Both the position numbers and the translations under genes were made by a program. Shown here piece after piece: positions 1-8,720 of a stretch of DNA of 64,000 nucleotides. Position 1 is the first letter of the stretch. Each line of letters starts with the position of its first letter. Source of the DNA: a virus; IMG/VR virus record IMGVR_UViG_3300042892_002174, positions 1 to 64,000 of that record; one strand, given 5' to 3'. The notes under the pieces are model-generated. The model did not search any database. It was not told the origin of the DNA and saw only the letters and a program-made list of their open reading frames with translations.

Positions 1-410
1 TGTGAGCCATGCACACGAACTTGAATATGGCCGTTATAATAATCTGTTGATTCTAATACTTTTCTTGTGAACTGTTCTCTTGCTTCAATGTACGAACATT
101 CTGATTTTGATTTACAATAGTAAAGTACTTCTCTGGTAAAGTTTTCGGTGCCTAGTTTGATTACGTCTGCGGTTAATTCTGGGCTTGACCCATAGTACTC
201 TCTCCAATCTGAATCGATCTTTGATCGTATCTTCTTCCGCTTCTTTGTGCCGTTCTTTTGAGTGACTGTTTTGTATGTTGTCTTTGAAAATTTTGCTAAT
301 TTTTTGCCTATGTACTTGCGTCCAGATAGATTATTTGTGATTAGATAAACAAAACCTACACATTCTTCGGGCAGTGTCTCAATTGGGGTATCTTGATAAA
401 GCCATGTCAT
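1..410 (-). CDS. GIY-YIG domain endonuclease-like protein (3' end cut by window)
   Basis: The reading frame starts at ATG (complement of 408-410) and runs off the left window edge after 136 codons without a stop. Near the N-terminus it has GFVYLITNN followed ten or so residues later by KYIGKK, the paired GIY and YIG strands of the GIY-YIG nuclease fold. A basic stretch (KNGTKKRKKIRSK) and a conserved E and Y (EARE, YYNG) follow. Such proteins occur in T4-like phages, where they are related to Seg-type homing endonucleases or stand-alone nucleases. It lies 34 bases after the radical SAM gene and is probably the last readable gene of the same minus-strand operon. Nuclease activity is inferred from the family; the C-terminus is not visible. 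Confidence 0.75.
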   Translation of the reverse strand, partial: MTWLYQDTPIETLPEECVGFVYLITNNLSGRKYIGKKLAKFSKTTYKTVTQKNGTKKRKKIRSKIDSDWREYYGSSPELTADVIKLGTENFTREVLYYCKSKSECSYIEAREQFTRKVLESTDYYNGHIQVRVHGS

Positions 411-444
411 GTGCAAATTTGATTATGTGCTATAGTTAGTCCTT

Positions 445-1458
445 TTACCAAGAAGTGGCGTAGTTTTCGTCAACTAATGCACTTGAGCATTTGGTTTGAC
501 ATTCTTGCCACTTGAAAGTTTGAAACTTGTTGGTCCAAAAACTATCCGCTAATACGTCTGTTAATGTTTTTGTGTTTAGATTGAAGTTGTTTGCTAGTTG
601 TTGCCAGTCTGAATTGTGATTGTATCTATTGGCTACCCAACAGCAAGGAAATAACCTGCCTCGGGCATCAATGTACAATCCTTTGTTGCCTATCTCGCAT
701 AACGGAGTAACACCGTTACGACTTTGAGTTTGATTGAATAGTCGGTTGTTTGTGAGCGGAATCGCAGTACATTTGCCTGCTTCTGTTAAAGGGGTAACTT
801 CACGTTCAAAGCGATGTGAACTGCTGACAAATTTTACGCTGGGTTGTAACGGATCATCCACGCCATATGATGGATACACACTGCCAAACTTTGTGCTCTT
901 GGTCAATTGAAATCTGTCTACACCAAGTTGTCGGGCAACTTTTTTCATTGTGTCTATATGATGTTCGTTAAACTTGAATGCAATGGCAGCCCACACAATT
1001 TGGCAATCACTTATGCTACGCAGTATTTGTAACCCATCAATAATGCTGTTGTAATCGCTGTTTACACGATATTGATTGTTGCTGGCGTTATTGTATCCAT
1101 CTATGCTAAAGTGAACACTATCTTTTGAGTCCAACAAAGTACCCAATTGAGTCCACCAGGTTAATTTTTTGTGTGATCCGTTAGTGACAATCACAATCTC
1201 AACAGGTTTTATATTTTTAAGATAGCTAATTACAGGTATCAAGTCGTGTGCATAGATGGGATCTCCGTCGTCGCCGCAAAATGTAATCTTCTCTACATTT
1301 GCTTTCACAAACTCAGGAGTGAAGTTGCGTTTGAAAAATTCTAAATCCAATTCTGTATTAACAAGGCTGTCTGGTACTTCTTGACGAGCACATCGAGGAC
1401 ACCGCAAAGTACACTTGCTAGATATCTCAATATGAAAATGCCAGGTAGCTAAAGTCAT
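445..1458 (-). CDS. radical SAM/SPASM-like protein
   Basis: This 337-residue protein carries the radical SAM cysteine motif CTLRCPRC at residues 16-23 (C16, C20, C23), which binds the 4Fe-4S cluster that cleaves S-adenosylmethionine. The usual GGEP strand is altered to FCGDDGDPI near residue 60. A C-terminal SPASM-like segment near residues 254-275 contains CEIG followed by GRLFPCCW, so an auxiliary iron-sulfur cluster is plausible. Its start overlaps the end of the gp46-like gene by 4 bases, so the two are translationally coupled. Family members modify peptides, proteins or small molecules; the substrate cannot be told here. It is not a close copy of the five radical SAM proteins at 42667-50241, which have a different N-terminal architecture. 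Confidence 0.85.
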   Translation of the reverse strand: MTLATWHFHIEISSKCTLRCPRCARQEVPDSLVNTELDLEFFKRNFTPEFVKANVEKITFCGDDGDPIYAHDLIPVISYLKNIKPVEIVIVTNGSHKKLTWWTQLGTLLDSKDSVHFSIDGYNNASNNQYRVNSDYNSIIDGLQILRSISDCQIVWAAIAFKFNEHHIDTMKKVARQLGVDRFQLTKSTKFGSVYPSYGVDDPLQPSVKFVSSSHRFEREVTPLTEAGKCTAIPLTNNRLFNQTQSRNGVTPLCEIGNKGLYIDARGRLFPCCWVANRYNHNSDWQQLANNFNLNTKTLTDVLADSFWTNKFQTFKWQECQTKCSSALVDENYATSW

Positions 1459-3536
1459 GCAATTTCTATATCTGTGTTGTAACTGGTAAAGCCATTTTCT
1501 TTGATCACTTTGAGAATGTTCTCTACCCTGCTGGTTAGTTCATCTCTGTGACTCACAAGCCAAATTGACTTGTGGCGTTCACGACTCATCTTCTTCAACA
1601 GGCCTAGCGCATTCTCCACGCCTTGTGTGTCTAGCCCGTTGTCGATCATCTCGTCAATAAACAACAAGTTGATTGGCGAGTACAAACTTTCCCACACATC
1701 ACGGAATGCCCAGCTCATGCTTAGGATTAGTCGATTGCGTTCTCCACGACTCAGATTGTCAAAGTCCAGTTCACGACCTAATTCTTCAATGCTCACTGTC
1801 AAGTCATTCATGAACTTCACTGTGTGTGGTAGTCCAATTCTGTCTAAGTAATGTGTAAGACGTTGATTCAAGTAGCTCAAGTTTTGTTCAATAATCTTCT
1901 TACGCACAAATGAATCTTTTGAGGTTAGTAGTTTGAGCAAGAAGTCCTGATGATCTTGCACTCTGGTGAGTTCGTTCAAGTGATCGTAGCTTACTGTCTG
2001 TAACGCCTGTTGCTGCATTTCAGTAATTTGTTCTGTGTACGGATCAGTCTCTTGTGCTTTATTATTGACCTGTATGAGCATGGTGTTCATGCGACTACGA
2101 TGATCAATTGCTTGTGTTTCAGTATCATAGTGTGTGACAGGTTGTGTGCCAACCTCCACAGGTGTGTGTTCTGCCAGTTGTTCAGCATAGGGATCTGTTT
2201 CTGCACGTTTGGCATCAATCTTGTGCTGAATATTTTCCAACTCACTAGAATGCCGAATTGCTTCTGTTTCTGTTTGGTAGTGTGTGGTGGGTTTGGTGCC
2301 CAACTTGCCTAGTGCGCTCAGTGCATTGGTATTTTCTATCCACTGAGTGTTGGTGCTCAACGCTTGTAGTGCTGCCTCTTGCAAGGCTTTTTCTTTTGCA
2401 GCCAATACTGTTTCGTGATTGGTATCGTGGAAGTCTTGCCCACACGCATAGCACTTGTGATCTTTTAATTCTTCAATTTCGGCTCGAAGTTTATCAATGA
2501 CTTTTTGTTCTTTGGTTTCGTCTGCCACACATCTAGCAATGTATTTTTCTAAGTCTGCAATGTCTTTGGCTCGCTGGGTGTAAGCAGCCAAGTCTGTGTG
2601 CGCCTGAAGTTCTGCCACAATGTCAATGTGGCTGAGTTTGTTGTAGGTTGATTCTAACTCACCGATGTCTCGGTGTTGTTTTTGTCGCCAAGCAGTTTGC
2701 CGACTCACAAGAGCAGTATATGCATCTTGTTGTTGTTTTCTTGCAGACCACACAGCTAGATCTTTGTGAGCCAGCAGTTCTAGTTCAATATCAATTTTTG
2801 TTAGATCGTCGTATTGACCAACTAGATAAGCCACATCACTGTCGTACTTTTTTTGCCAAAGCACTTGTCTACGCTTTAGACTTTCAATTTGTTCTTCAAT
2901 GCGTTTGTTGGCTTCTTGCACAGCACGAATTCTAAACTCTTCTGCCTGAATAGCATCTTTGGTTTGTCTGTTGAGTTCTTTGATCCGGTCAGCTCGTTCA
3001 CTCAACAAGGTAATGCCCAGTAACTGTTCAATGATAGTGCGTTGGTCGTTGGCTTTTAAACTTAGGAACGGTTCTGTATATGTGTTTAAAGCCAGCACAT
3101 GTTTGAACATGTCGTGGCTCATGCCAATGATGCGCTCTACAGCGTCTTGTGTTTCTCTTGAATCCCCTTGTGCCTCATCCTCTGCGGCCTTGTGTTCATT
3201 GTTCACATAGAACTTGAGCACATTGGGTTTGCGTCCACGCTCAATTTTATAGTCTGTGCCGTTGATGTGGAAGTCTAGACTGACCAACATGCCTTTGGCA
3301 TTGGTCTTGTTTACCAGGTTATCTTTGCGGATGTTTGACAGTGCTTGTCCGTACAGGGCATAACTCAGTGCATTGATGATTGTGGTCTTGCCTGTACCGT
3401 TGCGCGAGCCATCACCGCCTAGATCCAAGTTTTCTCCCAGAACCAAAGTAAGGTCATTGCGATTGAAGTCAATGGCCTGTGTGGCTGCGCCCACACTCAT
3501 GAAGTTTTTAACAGTGAGGTTGCGTATTTGAATCAT
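1455..3536 (-). CDS. gp46: gp46-like recombination endonuclease subunit (SbcC/Rad50 family ATPase)
   Basis: A 693-residue SMC-like ATPase. The Walker A loop SRNGTGKTT is at about residues 44-52. Two long coiled-coil arms flank a zinc-hook CYAC near residue 361. The ABC signature LSRGERNRLIL is near 592 and the Walker B strand LLFIDEMID near 619. This is the Rad50/SbcC/T4 gp46 layout at the expected length (T4 gp46 is about 560 residues). With gp47 it forms the nuclease that resects DNA ends for recombination-dependent replication and degrades host DNA. In T4-like phages gene 46 normally lies close to gene 47. Here it is separated from gp47 by three cargo genes and a 47-base gap, and has its own promoter-like sequence ending 6 bases before the ATG. 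Confidence 0.93.
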   Translation of the reverse strand: MIQIRNLTVKNFMSVGAATQAIDFNRNDLTLVLGENLDLGGDGSRNGTGKTTIINALSYALYGQALSNIRKDNLVNKTNAKGMLVSLDFHINGTDYKIERGRKPNVLKFYVNNEHKAAEDEAQGDSRETQDAVERIIGMSHDMFKHVLALNTYTEPFLSLKANDQRTIIEQLLGITLLSERADRIKELNRQTKDAIQAEEFRIRAVQEANKRIEEQIESLKRRQVLWQKKYDSDVAYLVGQYDDLTKIDIELELLAHKDLAVWSARKQQQDAYTALVSRQTAWRQKQHRDIGELESTYNKLSHIDIVAELQAHTDLAAYTQRAKDIADLEKYIARCVADETKEQKVIDKLRAEIEELKDHKCYACGQDFHDTNHETVLAAKEKALQEAALQALSTNTQWIENTNALSALGKLGTKPTTHYQTETEAIRHSSELENIQHKIDAKRAETDPYAEQLAEHTPVEVGTQPVTHYDTETQAIDHRSRMNTMLIQVNNKAQETDPYTEQITEMQQQALQTVSYDHLNELTRVQDHQDFLLKLLTSKDSFVRKKIIEQNLSYLNQRLTHYLDRIGLPHTVKFMNDLTVSIEELGRELDFDNLSRGERNRLILSMSWAFRDVWESLYSPINLLFIDEMIDNGLDTQGVENALGLLKKMSRERHKSIWLVSHRDELTSRVENILKVIKENGFTSYNTDIEIA

Positions 3537-3542
3537 TCAGTG

Positions 3543-3571
3543 ATTATAACATTTTGTTGTTGAATTTACAA
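3543..3571 (-). promoter_or_regulatory. putative sigma70-type promoter for the gp46 gene, possibly leaderless
   Basis: On the minus strand TTGTAA (3571-3566), a 17-base spacer and a perfect TATAAT (3548-3543) are followed by only 6 bases before the gp46 ATG at 3536. Transcription would start at or next to the A of the ATG. No Shine-Dalgarno-like sequence is visible before this start, which fits a leaderless mRNA. This is a sequence match only. Confidence 0.45.
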
Positions 3572-3583
3572 TGTGGTCATTGT
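3568..3583. repeat. 6-bp inverted repeat in the tctC-gp46 gap
   Basis: ACAATG-TGGT-CATTGT forms a perfect 6-bp stem with a 4-base loop directly after the TctC-like stop codon, overlapping the -35 box of the gp46 promoter candidate. No T-run follows it on the minus strand, so it is not a classical terminator. It could be an operator, an mRNA 3'-end stabiliser or chance. Confidence 0.3.
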
Positions 3584-4528
3584 TCATTTGACAGTGATAT
3601 TGAATTTTTGTGACATTTGATTGAACTCTTTCACTTGCCGATTGATTTGCAGATTGAAGTCATTCAAACTCATATTACCATATGAAGTGTAGTCTAATCT
3701 TGACAATACTTCTTTGACTCTGGGATCAGCAGCAGCATCTCGCATGTCCAATTCAATTTGTTTTTTCACATTGGCTGGAACATTTTTGTGAATAAAAAAT
3801 GCCAACCAACTGGGCGGTTCTGGCAAATCTTTGCCGGTGAGCTCTTTGATTGTGGGAACGGATGGATATCCAGGATCACGACGAGCAGCGATAATCCCCA
3901 TATACTGTAGTTTGCCTAACTGTACTAGGCCTTTGGTAGAACCAATTGATCCAAACCCATAGGTAACAATTTTGTTAGAGGTATCAACCAACCAAGCACC
4001 GTACTCTTTGTACACAATGTGAGTCATGTTTACATCAAACAAACTGCTGAATGAAGCACCGGCAAGATGCCCGGCAGACCCATTTGCCCAGGATCCATAA
4101 GTTGGATTTTTAGCAATTTCTTCTTTGAGTGCTGCAAAATCTTTGATCTGTGTTGAAGCAAACAATGTTAAGTACACTGTCCAAAAAGGAAGAACTGGTT
4201 CAATGGTTGCAACGCTGTCTGGTTTGTTATACATAATAGGATAGCCCACAATCGACCCAGCATCAAAGTAACCAATGGCATGACCGTCGGCAGCTTCTCT
4301 ATTATAAACATCAAGTGCAATACCACCAGATCCACCTGGCCGGTTTTCGATTATAACTGGAACTTTCCATTTTTCACTCAATACTTCGGCCAGTTTCCTA
4401 GCAGTGGTGTCTGGTCCAGACCCAACAGGCAATGACGTGATTATTCTAACAGTTTTGTTTGGAAAATTAGCAAATGCATTACTAGCAAACAACATTGCAA
4501 CCATTATGGCTGCGACAATTTTTTTCAT
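3584..4528 (-). CDS. TctC/Bug-family periplasmic substrate-binding protein, phage-borne
   Basis: A 314-residue protein starting with a clear Sec signal peptide: MKK, a hydrophobic core, and cleavage after NAFA at residue 20. The mature part opens with FPNKTVRII and has the hallmark loop of tripartite tricarboxylate transporter receptors, GSGPDTTARKLAE, then VIIENRPGGSGG. A further region, GYPSVPTIKEL, is also typical. Length is normal for the family (about 320). Bug proteins are exported to the periplasm and bind carboxylates or related small molecules for TctAB transport or sensing. No TctA or TctB membrane gene is present here, so it would need the host transporter or act as a scavenger or decoy. 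Its start overlaps the adenylating-enzyme gene by 4 bases, placing it firmly in the phage operon. Identification is secure; ligand and role are unknown. Confidence 0.92.
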   Translation of the reverse strand: MKKIVAAIMVAMLFASNAFANFPNKTVRIITSLPVGSGPDTTARKLAEVLSEKWKVPVIIENRPGGSGGIALDVYNREAADGHAIGYFDAGSIVGYPIMYNKPDSVATIEPVLPFWTVYLTLFASTQIKDFAALKEEIAKNPTYGSWANGSAGHLAGASFSSLFDVNMTHIVYKEYGAWLVDTSNKIVTYGFGSIGSTKGLVQLGKLQYMGIIAARRDPGYPSVPTIKELTGKDLPEPPSWLAFFIHKNVPANVKKQIELDMRDAAADPRVKEVLSRLDYTSYGNMSLNDFNLQINRQVKEFNQMSQKFNITVK

Positions 4529-6027
4529 TTTGAATCTCCGTTTAAGTTAAGTGTTTTGCGACAGTAGTCTCTGAGCAGGTCCTGGTCAATTTTTCTTGCA
4601 CCAAAAAACATAGTGTAGTCGCGATTTGTAATTATGTACGAAGGTGTTAGGCCATCATATTTGTTTTTTAGATGTTTGATAAACTTCTGAGTAGCGTCAG
4701 GGTTTGGCAGCCAAACTGCCAAATATAATTTTTGCATTTCAGAGTCAATTACAGCAGTGGCATTGACTCTTCCGTTACTGATGCCAAAATGCTCATTGAC
4801 TTCTTTTTCAAGAGCTTGTATCTCTATCCAAGTGTATCCAATTCTATACAAATCTGCTCGACCATGGAAATAGTAATTGTTGTTCGCTAGTGTAAAGTTG
4901 TCACCAGAGCTTTTCCAGTCTTGATCTATACTAGGAATGGACACATCAAGTTTACCATCGGTGATTCTAAGATTGTAAAAGTCATCCATCTGAGGTCCCA
5001 TATTATTGATCTCATACGCGGCAAGGTCTACATCTTTAGACACAGTTTTTAAAAGAATAGCTGATCCAATAGTACTCTCTCCATAGGTTGATCGTATTAC
5101 TGCAACGTTTTTTTCTTTTTGCAATTTTATAATTTCAGGAGTGATTTGATACAAAGTTAACAATTCAAGTTTGTAATCTACCGGTGGCAACAGTTGTAAA
5201 AACTCAGTTAAAAACTCAGTTGTGTAAAGAAACAACTGGTTGGGTTTCTCTCGAACAGCAAACTTGACTAAATTTTCTATACTGGCAGCTGGATCAGCTG
5301 CTGACCATATCTTTGTCAAATGATCGTTGCAGGCCATAAAGCTCGGAAGAAAAAACAGAACAACACTAGAACCATGATGGATATTTTTTGTATGACAAAT
5401 TCGGTCAGATTTTTCAAAATTTAACAGTTGAGTCATCCGTTTACTCATACCATAAATTTTGTAATGTGACTCAATGACTTTTTTTGGTATTCCGGTTGTA
5501 CCGCTACTGCTTGTGCAAATCAGCGGCATGTCAGGAGTACACCATATGGCATTCGCAATTGTGTTAAACGAACTATGATCCTTGACAGTATAGTGATCAA
5601 ATTCTTCAGCAGGATTAATTACATGTGTGGCAATATGATTGAACCGAATTTTATTCCAGTGGTCGTCCTGACGTTGTGAATTAGCAAACCAAAAATCAAT
5701 CTTGCCGTGCATGTTCAATCGATAATTGGTCTTTATATTGGTAAACGTAGTGACGTTTGGTAAATCAATCACTATTGCCAGTCCCAATTCGCATATGGCA
5801 AAAAACAAACTGTAATAGTATATGTCTTGTTTTCCCAAATCAATGTAACAAGTTTGCCCAGCTGAAACTTGATATTTTTCAACCAGCATTACTTTCCAGT
5901 AATTGATCATGTCGCACAACTGATCGTAGTTGACAGCATGGTCAAGCTGTTGCTCATCGTTATGCTGATAAATTATCAAGTCCTTGTTGAGACAATGTCT
6001 GGTAATAATATTTTTAATTTGTGTCAT
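4525..6027 (-). CDS. AMP-forming acyl/aryl-adenylate synthetase (ANL superfamily)
   Basis: A 500-residue enzyme with the ANL core motifs in order: the phosphate loop TSSSGTTGIPKK at residues 172-183, STYGEST near residue 307 (A5), HGRADLYRIGYTWIE near 388-402 (A7/A8 hinge) and GARKIDQDLLRDY near 475-487, whose lysine is the likely A10 catalytic residue. ANL enzymes activate a carboxylate with ATP to an acyl-adenylate and pass it to CoA, a carrier protein or another acceptor. The N-terminal 160 residues are divergent and no carrier domain follows, so the acceptor is not evident. It overlaps the SGNH gene by 14 bases and the TctC-like gene by 4 bases, suggesting that the three act on one substrate. 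Carboxylate activation is well supported; the substrate is not predictable. Confidence 0.87.
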   Translation of the reverse strand: MTQIKNIITRHCLNKDLIIYQHNDEQQLDHAVNYDQLCDMINYWKVMLVEKYQVSAGQTCYIDLGKQDIYYYSLFFAICELGLAIVIDLPNVTTFTNIKTNYRLNMHGKIDFWFANSQRQDDHWNKIRFNHIATHVINPAEEFDHYTVKDHSSFNTIANAIWCTPDMPLICTSSSGTTGIPKKVIESHYKIYGMSKRMTQLLNFEKSDRICHTKNIHHGSSVVLFFLPSFMACNDHLTKIWSAADPAASIENLVKFAVREKPNQLFLYTTEFLTEFLQLLPPVDYKLELLTLYQITPEIIKLQKEKNVAVIRSTYGESTIGSAILLKTVSKDVDLAAYEINNMGPQMDDFYNLRITDGKLDVSIPSIDQDWKSSGDNFTLANNNYYFHGRADLYRIGYTWIEIQALEKEVNEHFGISNGRVNATAVIDSEMQKLYLAVWLPNPDATQKFIKHLKNKYDGLTPSYIITNRDYTMFFGARKIDQDLLRDYCRKTLNLNGDSK

Positions 6028-6730
6028 GTGTTAAGATATAATCTGCAATAGCCCGGTGTCCTTGATCTAGTAAATGTCCAGTTGCACCAACTGGGTAATC
6101 TTGATTGAGTTTGGTAATGCACCAAGATCCCCATCCGATAAATTTTTTAAAATTAATTTTTTGAATCAAGTTTTGAATCTCAACATGCTCATCATACAGT
6201 TGTTGATCGTTCATGAGATCAAAACACAATAAGGATTTTACACTAGAGTTAAAATCCTGCCAGGGAACAGTCCAATGGTCAAGATTGTTGTGATTTGCAT
6301 TGACCATGATGTAAGATTTGTTTTCTGACTCAAATAATCGTTGCAACAGAACAATATTTTGCAACCAAATTTTGAATGCATACAGTTCATTGTGCCAGAA
6401 GGTGTAGTGCAATCGACTGTAATTTTTAAACTCTTGACTGTTTCCATACAGGCTGTGTTTGAGGCCAAGATTGAAATTTACTTCGTGGTTGTTGTCTGCT
6501 CGATATCTTGTAAAACGAGTTACATAAGTCCAAGCAATATAAAACTTGTCAAAGTCATGAATATTTTTTACAGTTTGATACATGATTCGATCGTTTGTTC
6601 CGCCGCTAATGCTGTGGTTTAACAACTCACAATCTAACTGTTTTGCAATCAAAATGGGCCATGCTTGAGAAACTGGATCGGACAGATCATCTCCCCAAGT
6701 ATGACTACATCCATTAAAATACAATTTCAT
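6014..6730 (-). CDS. SGNH/GDSL-like hydrolase
   Basis: A 238-residue protein beginning MKLYFNGCSHTWGDD, where GCSHT is a variant of the block I nucleophile motif GDS. A glycine and asparagine block (SGGTNDR) lies near residue 44, and a C-terminal DQGHRAIADYI supplies a candidate catalytic histidine with its usual downstream helix. SGNH enzymes are esterases, acyltransferases or deacetylases acting on lipids or glycans; divergent members are common in aquatic T4-like phages. The 4-base overlap with the upstream gp47 gene and the 14-base overlap with the ligase gene show one transcript. The variant block I (C-S-H in place of D-S) leaves activity less certain. A second, unrelated-looking SGNH protein is at 52847-53458. 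Confidence 0.7.
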   Translation of the reverse strand: MKLYFNGCSHTWGDDLSDPVSQAWPILIAKQLDCELLNHSISGGTNDRIMYQTVKNIHDFDKFYIAWTYVTRFTRYRADNNHEVNFNLGLKHSLYGNSQEFKNYSRLHYTFWHNELYAFKIWLQNIVLLQRLFESENKSYIMVNANHNNLDHWTVPWQDFNSSVKSLLCFDLMNDQQLYDEHVEIQNLIQKINFKKFIGWGSWCITKLNQDYPVGATGHLLDQGHRAIADYILTHDTN

Positions 6731-7743
6731 AAGTTTTGATAAATCTTCAACAGTAGTTTGTTGTCGTAGAATTCTGACTCAATGTTTGTGAGTTGGTCTG
6801 TAACAATTTGGTCCACTGACTCAAATTTGATCTCACCTGGCGCCATGTCTGTGTCTACATCTGAGTTTTTGTTTGGTATCAGACTCATCTCACGCAGGTC
6901 ATAGTCTTTCACAAATGTTTCTTTGATGAAATTGGCTTCTTCATATGAAATCTCAATGTCTAGTCCAACACGCACATGCATCTTGGGCTTAAGAAGAGCT
7001 GGAGCGTTATCAATAAGGTTGGCGAGTCCGTAGACCCTGTAGGTCGGTTGAGCAGGCCAAGCATGAAACTCAGGCGCTGCTCCCCACTCCAGTACAGTAA
7101 GTCCTCGTTCGTCGTCACCAGCATCTGCATAATTGTGAGGGAACGCATTACCGATGTAGGTAATATTTTTCTTAGTCTGTCGCTTGTGAAAGTGTCCGGT
7201 GAATACATGTTCAAAATTCTCAAAGTCTTCTCTTCGTACTTCTCCATGATCCGGCATTTCTACCATGGCATTCATCAAGTAGCCAGGCAGTTCAAAGTGC
7301 CCAAACATGTACTTGCCAGTCAGTTTAGGTATCCTCTTATGATCATCCCCGCAAAGCCAAGGAGCAATAACGACGTCACCGCTACTAAACCAATCGTTAC
7401 ATATTTCCACATTGGGGAGATGGCGTGCCCACTCCACGCTTTGAATATCACGCTTGTCGCGATAATAAAGATCGTGATTCCCAGGTATAAAATACACGCG
7501 GTCAAAATTAGCATTCAGGTGCTCCAGTGATCGAAGGCTGTAGTTTAGGGTGACAATGTTTAGGCTGGCTCGATTGTTGTGCCAGTCGCCAAGAAACATG
7601 GCAGTTTCGCAACCCTCTTCTTTTGCTTTGGCAGTGGCCCATTTTACAAAAGCCAAACAATCTTCATTGTGCAAGGTTGAATTGGATTTGAGTCCAAAGT
7701 GTATGTCAGTGAAGATTGCGGCTTTGCGGAATAGATTAGTCAT
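6727..7743 (-). CDS. gp47: gp47-like recombination endonuclease subunit (SbcD/Mre11 family)
   Basis: A 338-residue calcineurin-like phosphoesterase with the complete metal-binding series: DIH at residues 13-15, GDWHNNR near 52, PGNHD near 87 and GHFHKRQ near 186. This matches T4 gp47 (339 residues) and Mre11/SbcD, which supplies the nuclease activity partnered by gp46. It lies 12 bases after the gp55-like gene and overlaps the SGNH gene by 4 bases. The partner gp46 gene is about 3.2 kb further along the same operon, with three non-replication genes in between. Confidence 0.94.
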   Translation of the reverse strand: MTNLFRKAAIFTDIHFGLKSNSTLHNEDCLAFVKWATAKAKEEGCETAMFLGDWHNNRASLNIVTLNYSLRSLEHLNANFDRVYFIPGNHDLYYRDKRDIQSVEWARHLPNVEICNDWFSSGDVVIAPWLCGDDHKRIPKLTGKYMFGHFELPGYLMNAMVEMPDHGEVRREDFENFEHVFTGHFHKRQTKKNITYIGNAFPHNYADAGDDERGLTVLEWGAAPEFHAWPAQPTYRVYGLANLIDNAPALLKPKMHVRVGLDIEISYEEANFIKETFVKDYDLREMSLIPNKNSDVDTDMAPGEIKFESVDQIVTDQLTNIESEFYDNKLLLKIYQNL

Positions 7744-7755
7744 CCTGCTAGTATA

Positions 7756-8652
7756 CTACTCATCCAGGCTAGACACAACCGGTCCGGACATGGCAGCCAT
7801 GCCAGCTTTGCCGGAGTTCTGTCTAGTCCATGATGGGTTCAAGCCGTTCATCTCCAGGATGTCATCTCTGATATTTTGATTTTTCTTTTCAATGTTCAAG
7901 ATACGAGTAAAGCTATTAGTGATAGCGGCAGTATAATACGCAAAAGGGTTCTGCGATTTTGACTCGTCAAATTGCAGTCCAATTTGACTGAGTTGTAACA
8001 GGGCTTGTCCCCGCATTTCTTCGTTGTATGTGTATCCACGCCAGTTACTCCTTGTAGCATATCTTTCGCATAATTTCATAAACATCATGGCTAACTTGCG
8101 AGTCATGTTGCCGTGATCTTTTGAAAACTCGCCAGTTTCTAAATCACCTTTCCAGTGACTACGGCCCACAAGGTACGGCTTCTTTTCTTCGTCCAGTCTA
8201 TACTGTTCAAACGGTGGAAAGTTCACTCGCACATGATTTAGATCCAGCACAGGCACGTCTACAATATCTGCCAAGGGATCTTCTGCCACATCATCCAGTT
8301 CAAAAATGTCTTCTAGCTTTTTACGCTTGGCTTCGGCCTTGGTAATTTTTTTAGGTGCTTTGGGAATGTGATCCCAACAGGTGATGCGGAAAACTAAATC
8401 AGTGTTGGGGATTTTCTTTTGATCAATCACTTCGCCTGTTTCGCGTTTGATACGATCAGCACGATTTTTTCTTGCTTCAACCACTGTGCGTTGATTGATT
8501 TTGTCTAGGCTGGGCAGGATCAAATCAAATTGGTGATCCTGCACAGGATCGCGATACCAGCAATAGGTGTTCTTGCTGTGGTGTATTTCTTTCAAAATAT
8601 CACGGTTGTTGAGGTAATTGACACGAGGTGCCGCTTTTGGTAATAGAGTCAT
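7756..8652 (-). CDS. gp55: gp55-like late-transcription sigma factor
   Basis: A 298-residue protein. Its C-terminal third carries the diagnostic T4 gp55-like segment, FDESKSQNPFAYYTAAITNS followed by RILNIEKKNQNIRDDIL, which corresponds to sigma region 2 (core binding and -10 recognition). The N-terminal about 150 residues, rich in charged residues, have no counterpart that I recognise. In T4, gp55 binds host core RNA polymerase and reads the TATAAATA late promoter; matching boxes occur in front of structural genes in this window. It is the first gene of the minus-strand operon, preceded by a good sigma70-type promoter and the strong ribosome site AAGGAG. That suits an early or middle gene read by host polymerase before the late genes. 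Confidence 0.85.
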   Translation of the reverse strand: MTLLPKAAPRVNYLNNRDILKEIHHSKNTYCWYRDPVQDHQFDLILPSLDKINQRTVVEARKNRADRIKRETGEVIDQKKIPNTDLVFRITCWDHIPKAPKKITKAEAKRKKLEDIFELDDVAEDPLADIVDVPVLDLNHVRVNFPPFEQYRLDEEKKPYLVGRSHWKGDLETGEFSKDHGNMTRKLAMMFMKLCERYATRSNWRGYTYNEEMRGQALLQLSQIGLQFDESKSQNPFAYYTAAITNSFTRILNIEKKNQNIRDDILEMNGLNPSWTRQNSGKAGMAAMSGPVVSSLDE

Positions 8653-8677
8653 AGTATGACAAGGTCTCCTTACTAGG

Positions 8678-8705
8678 ATTGTAGCATATTTACAACAATT
8701 GTCAA
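8678..8705 (-). promoter_or_regulatory. sigma70-type promoter for the gp55-gp47 operon
   Basis: On the minus strand a perfect TTGACA (8705-8700), a 16-base spacer and TACAAT (8683-8678) precede the gp55 ATG at 8652. An AAGGAG ribosome site lies 12-17 bases before the start codon. This is the clearest host-type promoter in the window. It faces away from the late structural block. Confidence 0.8.
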
Positions 8706-8720
8706 CCTCTTGTTAAACTG

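Noticed and set aside
3584-6027. Host DNA contamination or misassembly to explain TctC and the ligase
   Set aside because: The genes overlap each other and the SGNH gene, which itself overlaps gp47 by 4 bases, and strand and gene packing match the phage operon. A chimera cannot be fully excluded without reads, but nothing in the sequence suggests one.
7320-7514. Minus-strand short frame with apparent transmembrane segments inside gp47
   Set aside because: It is an alternate frame of a gene with all Mre11 motifs; no start context and no independent evidence of expression.
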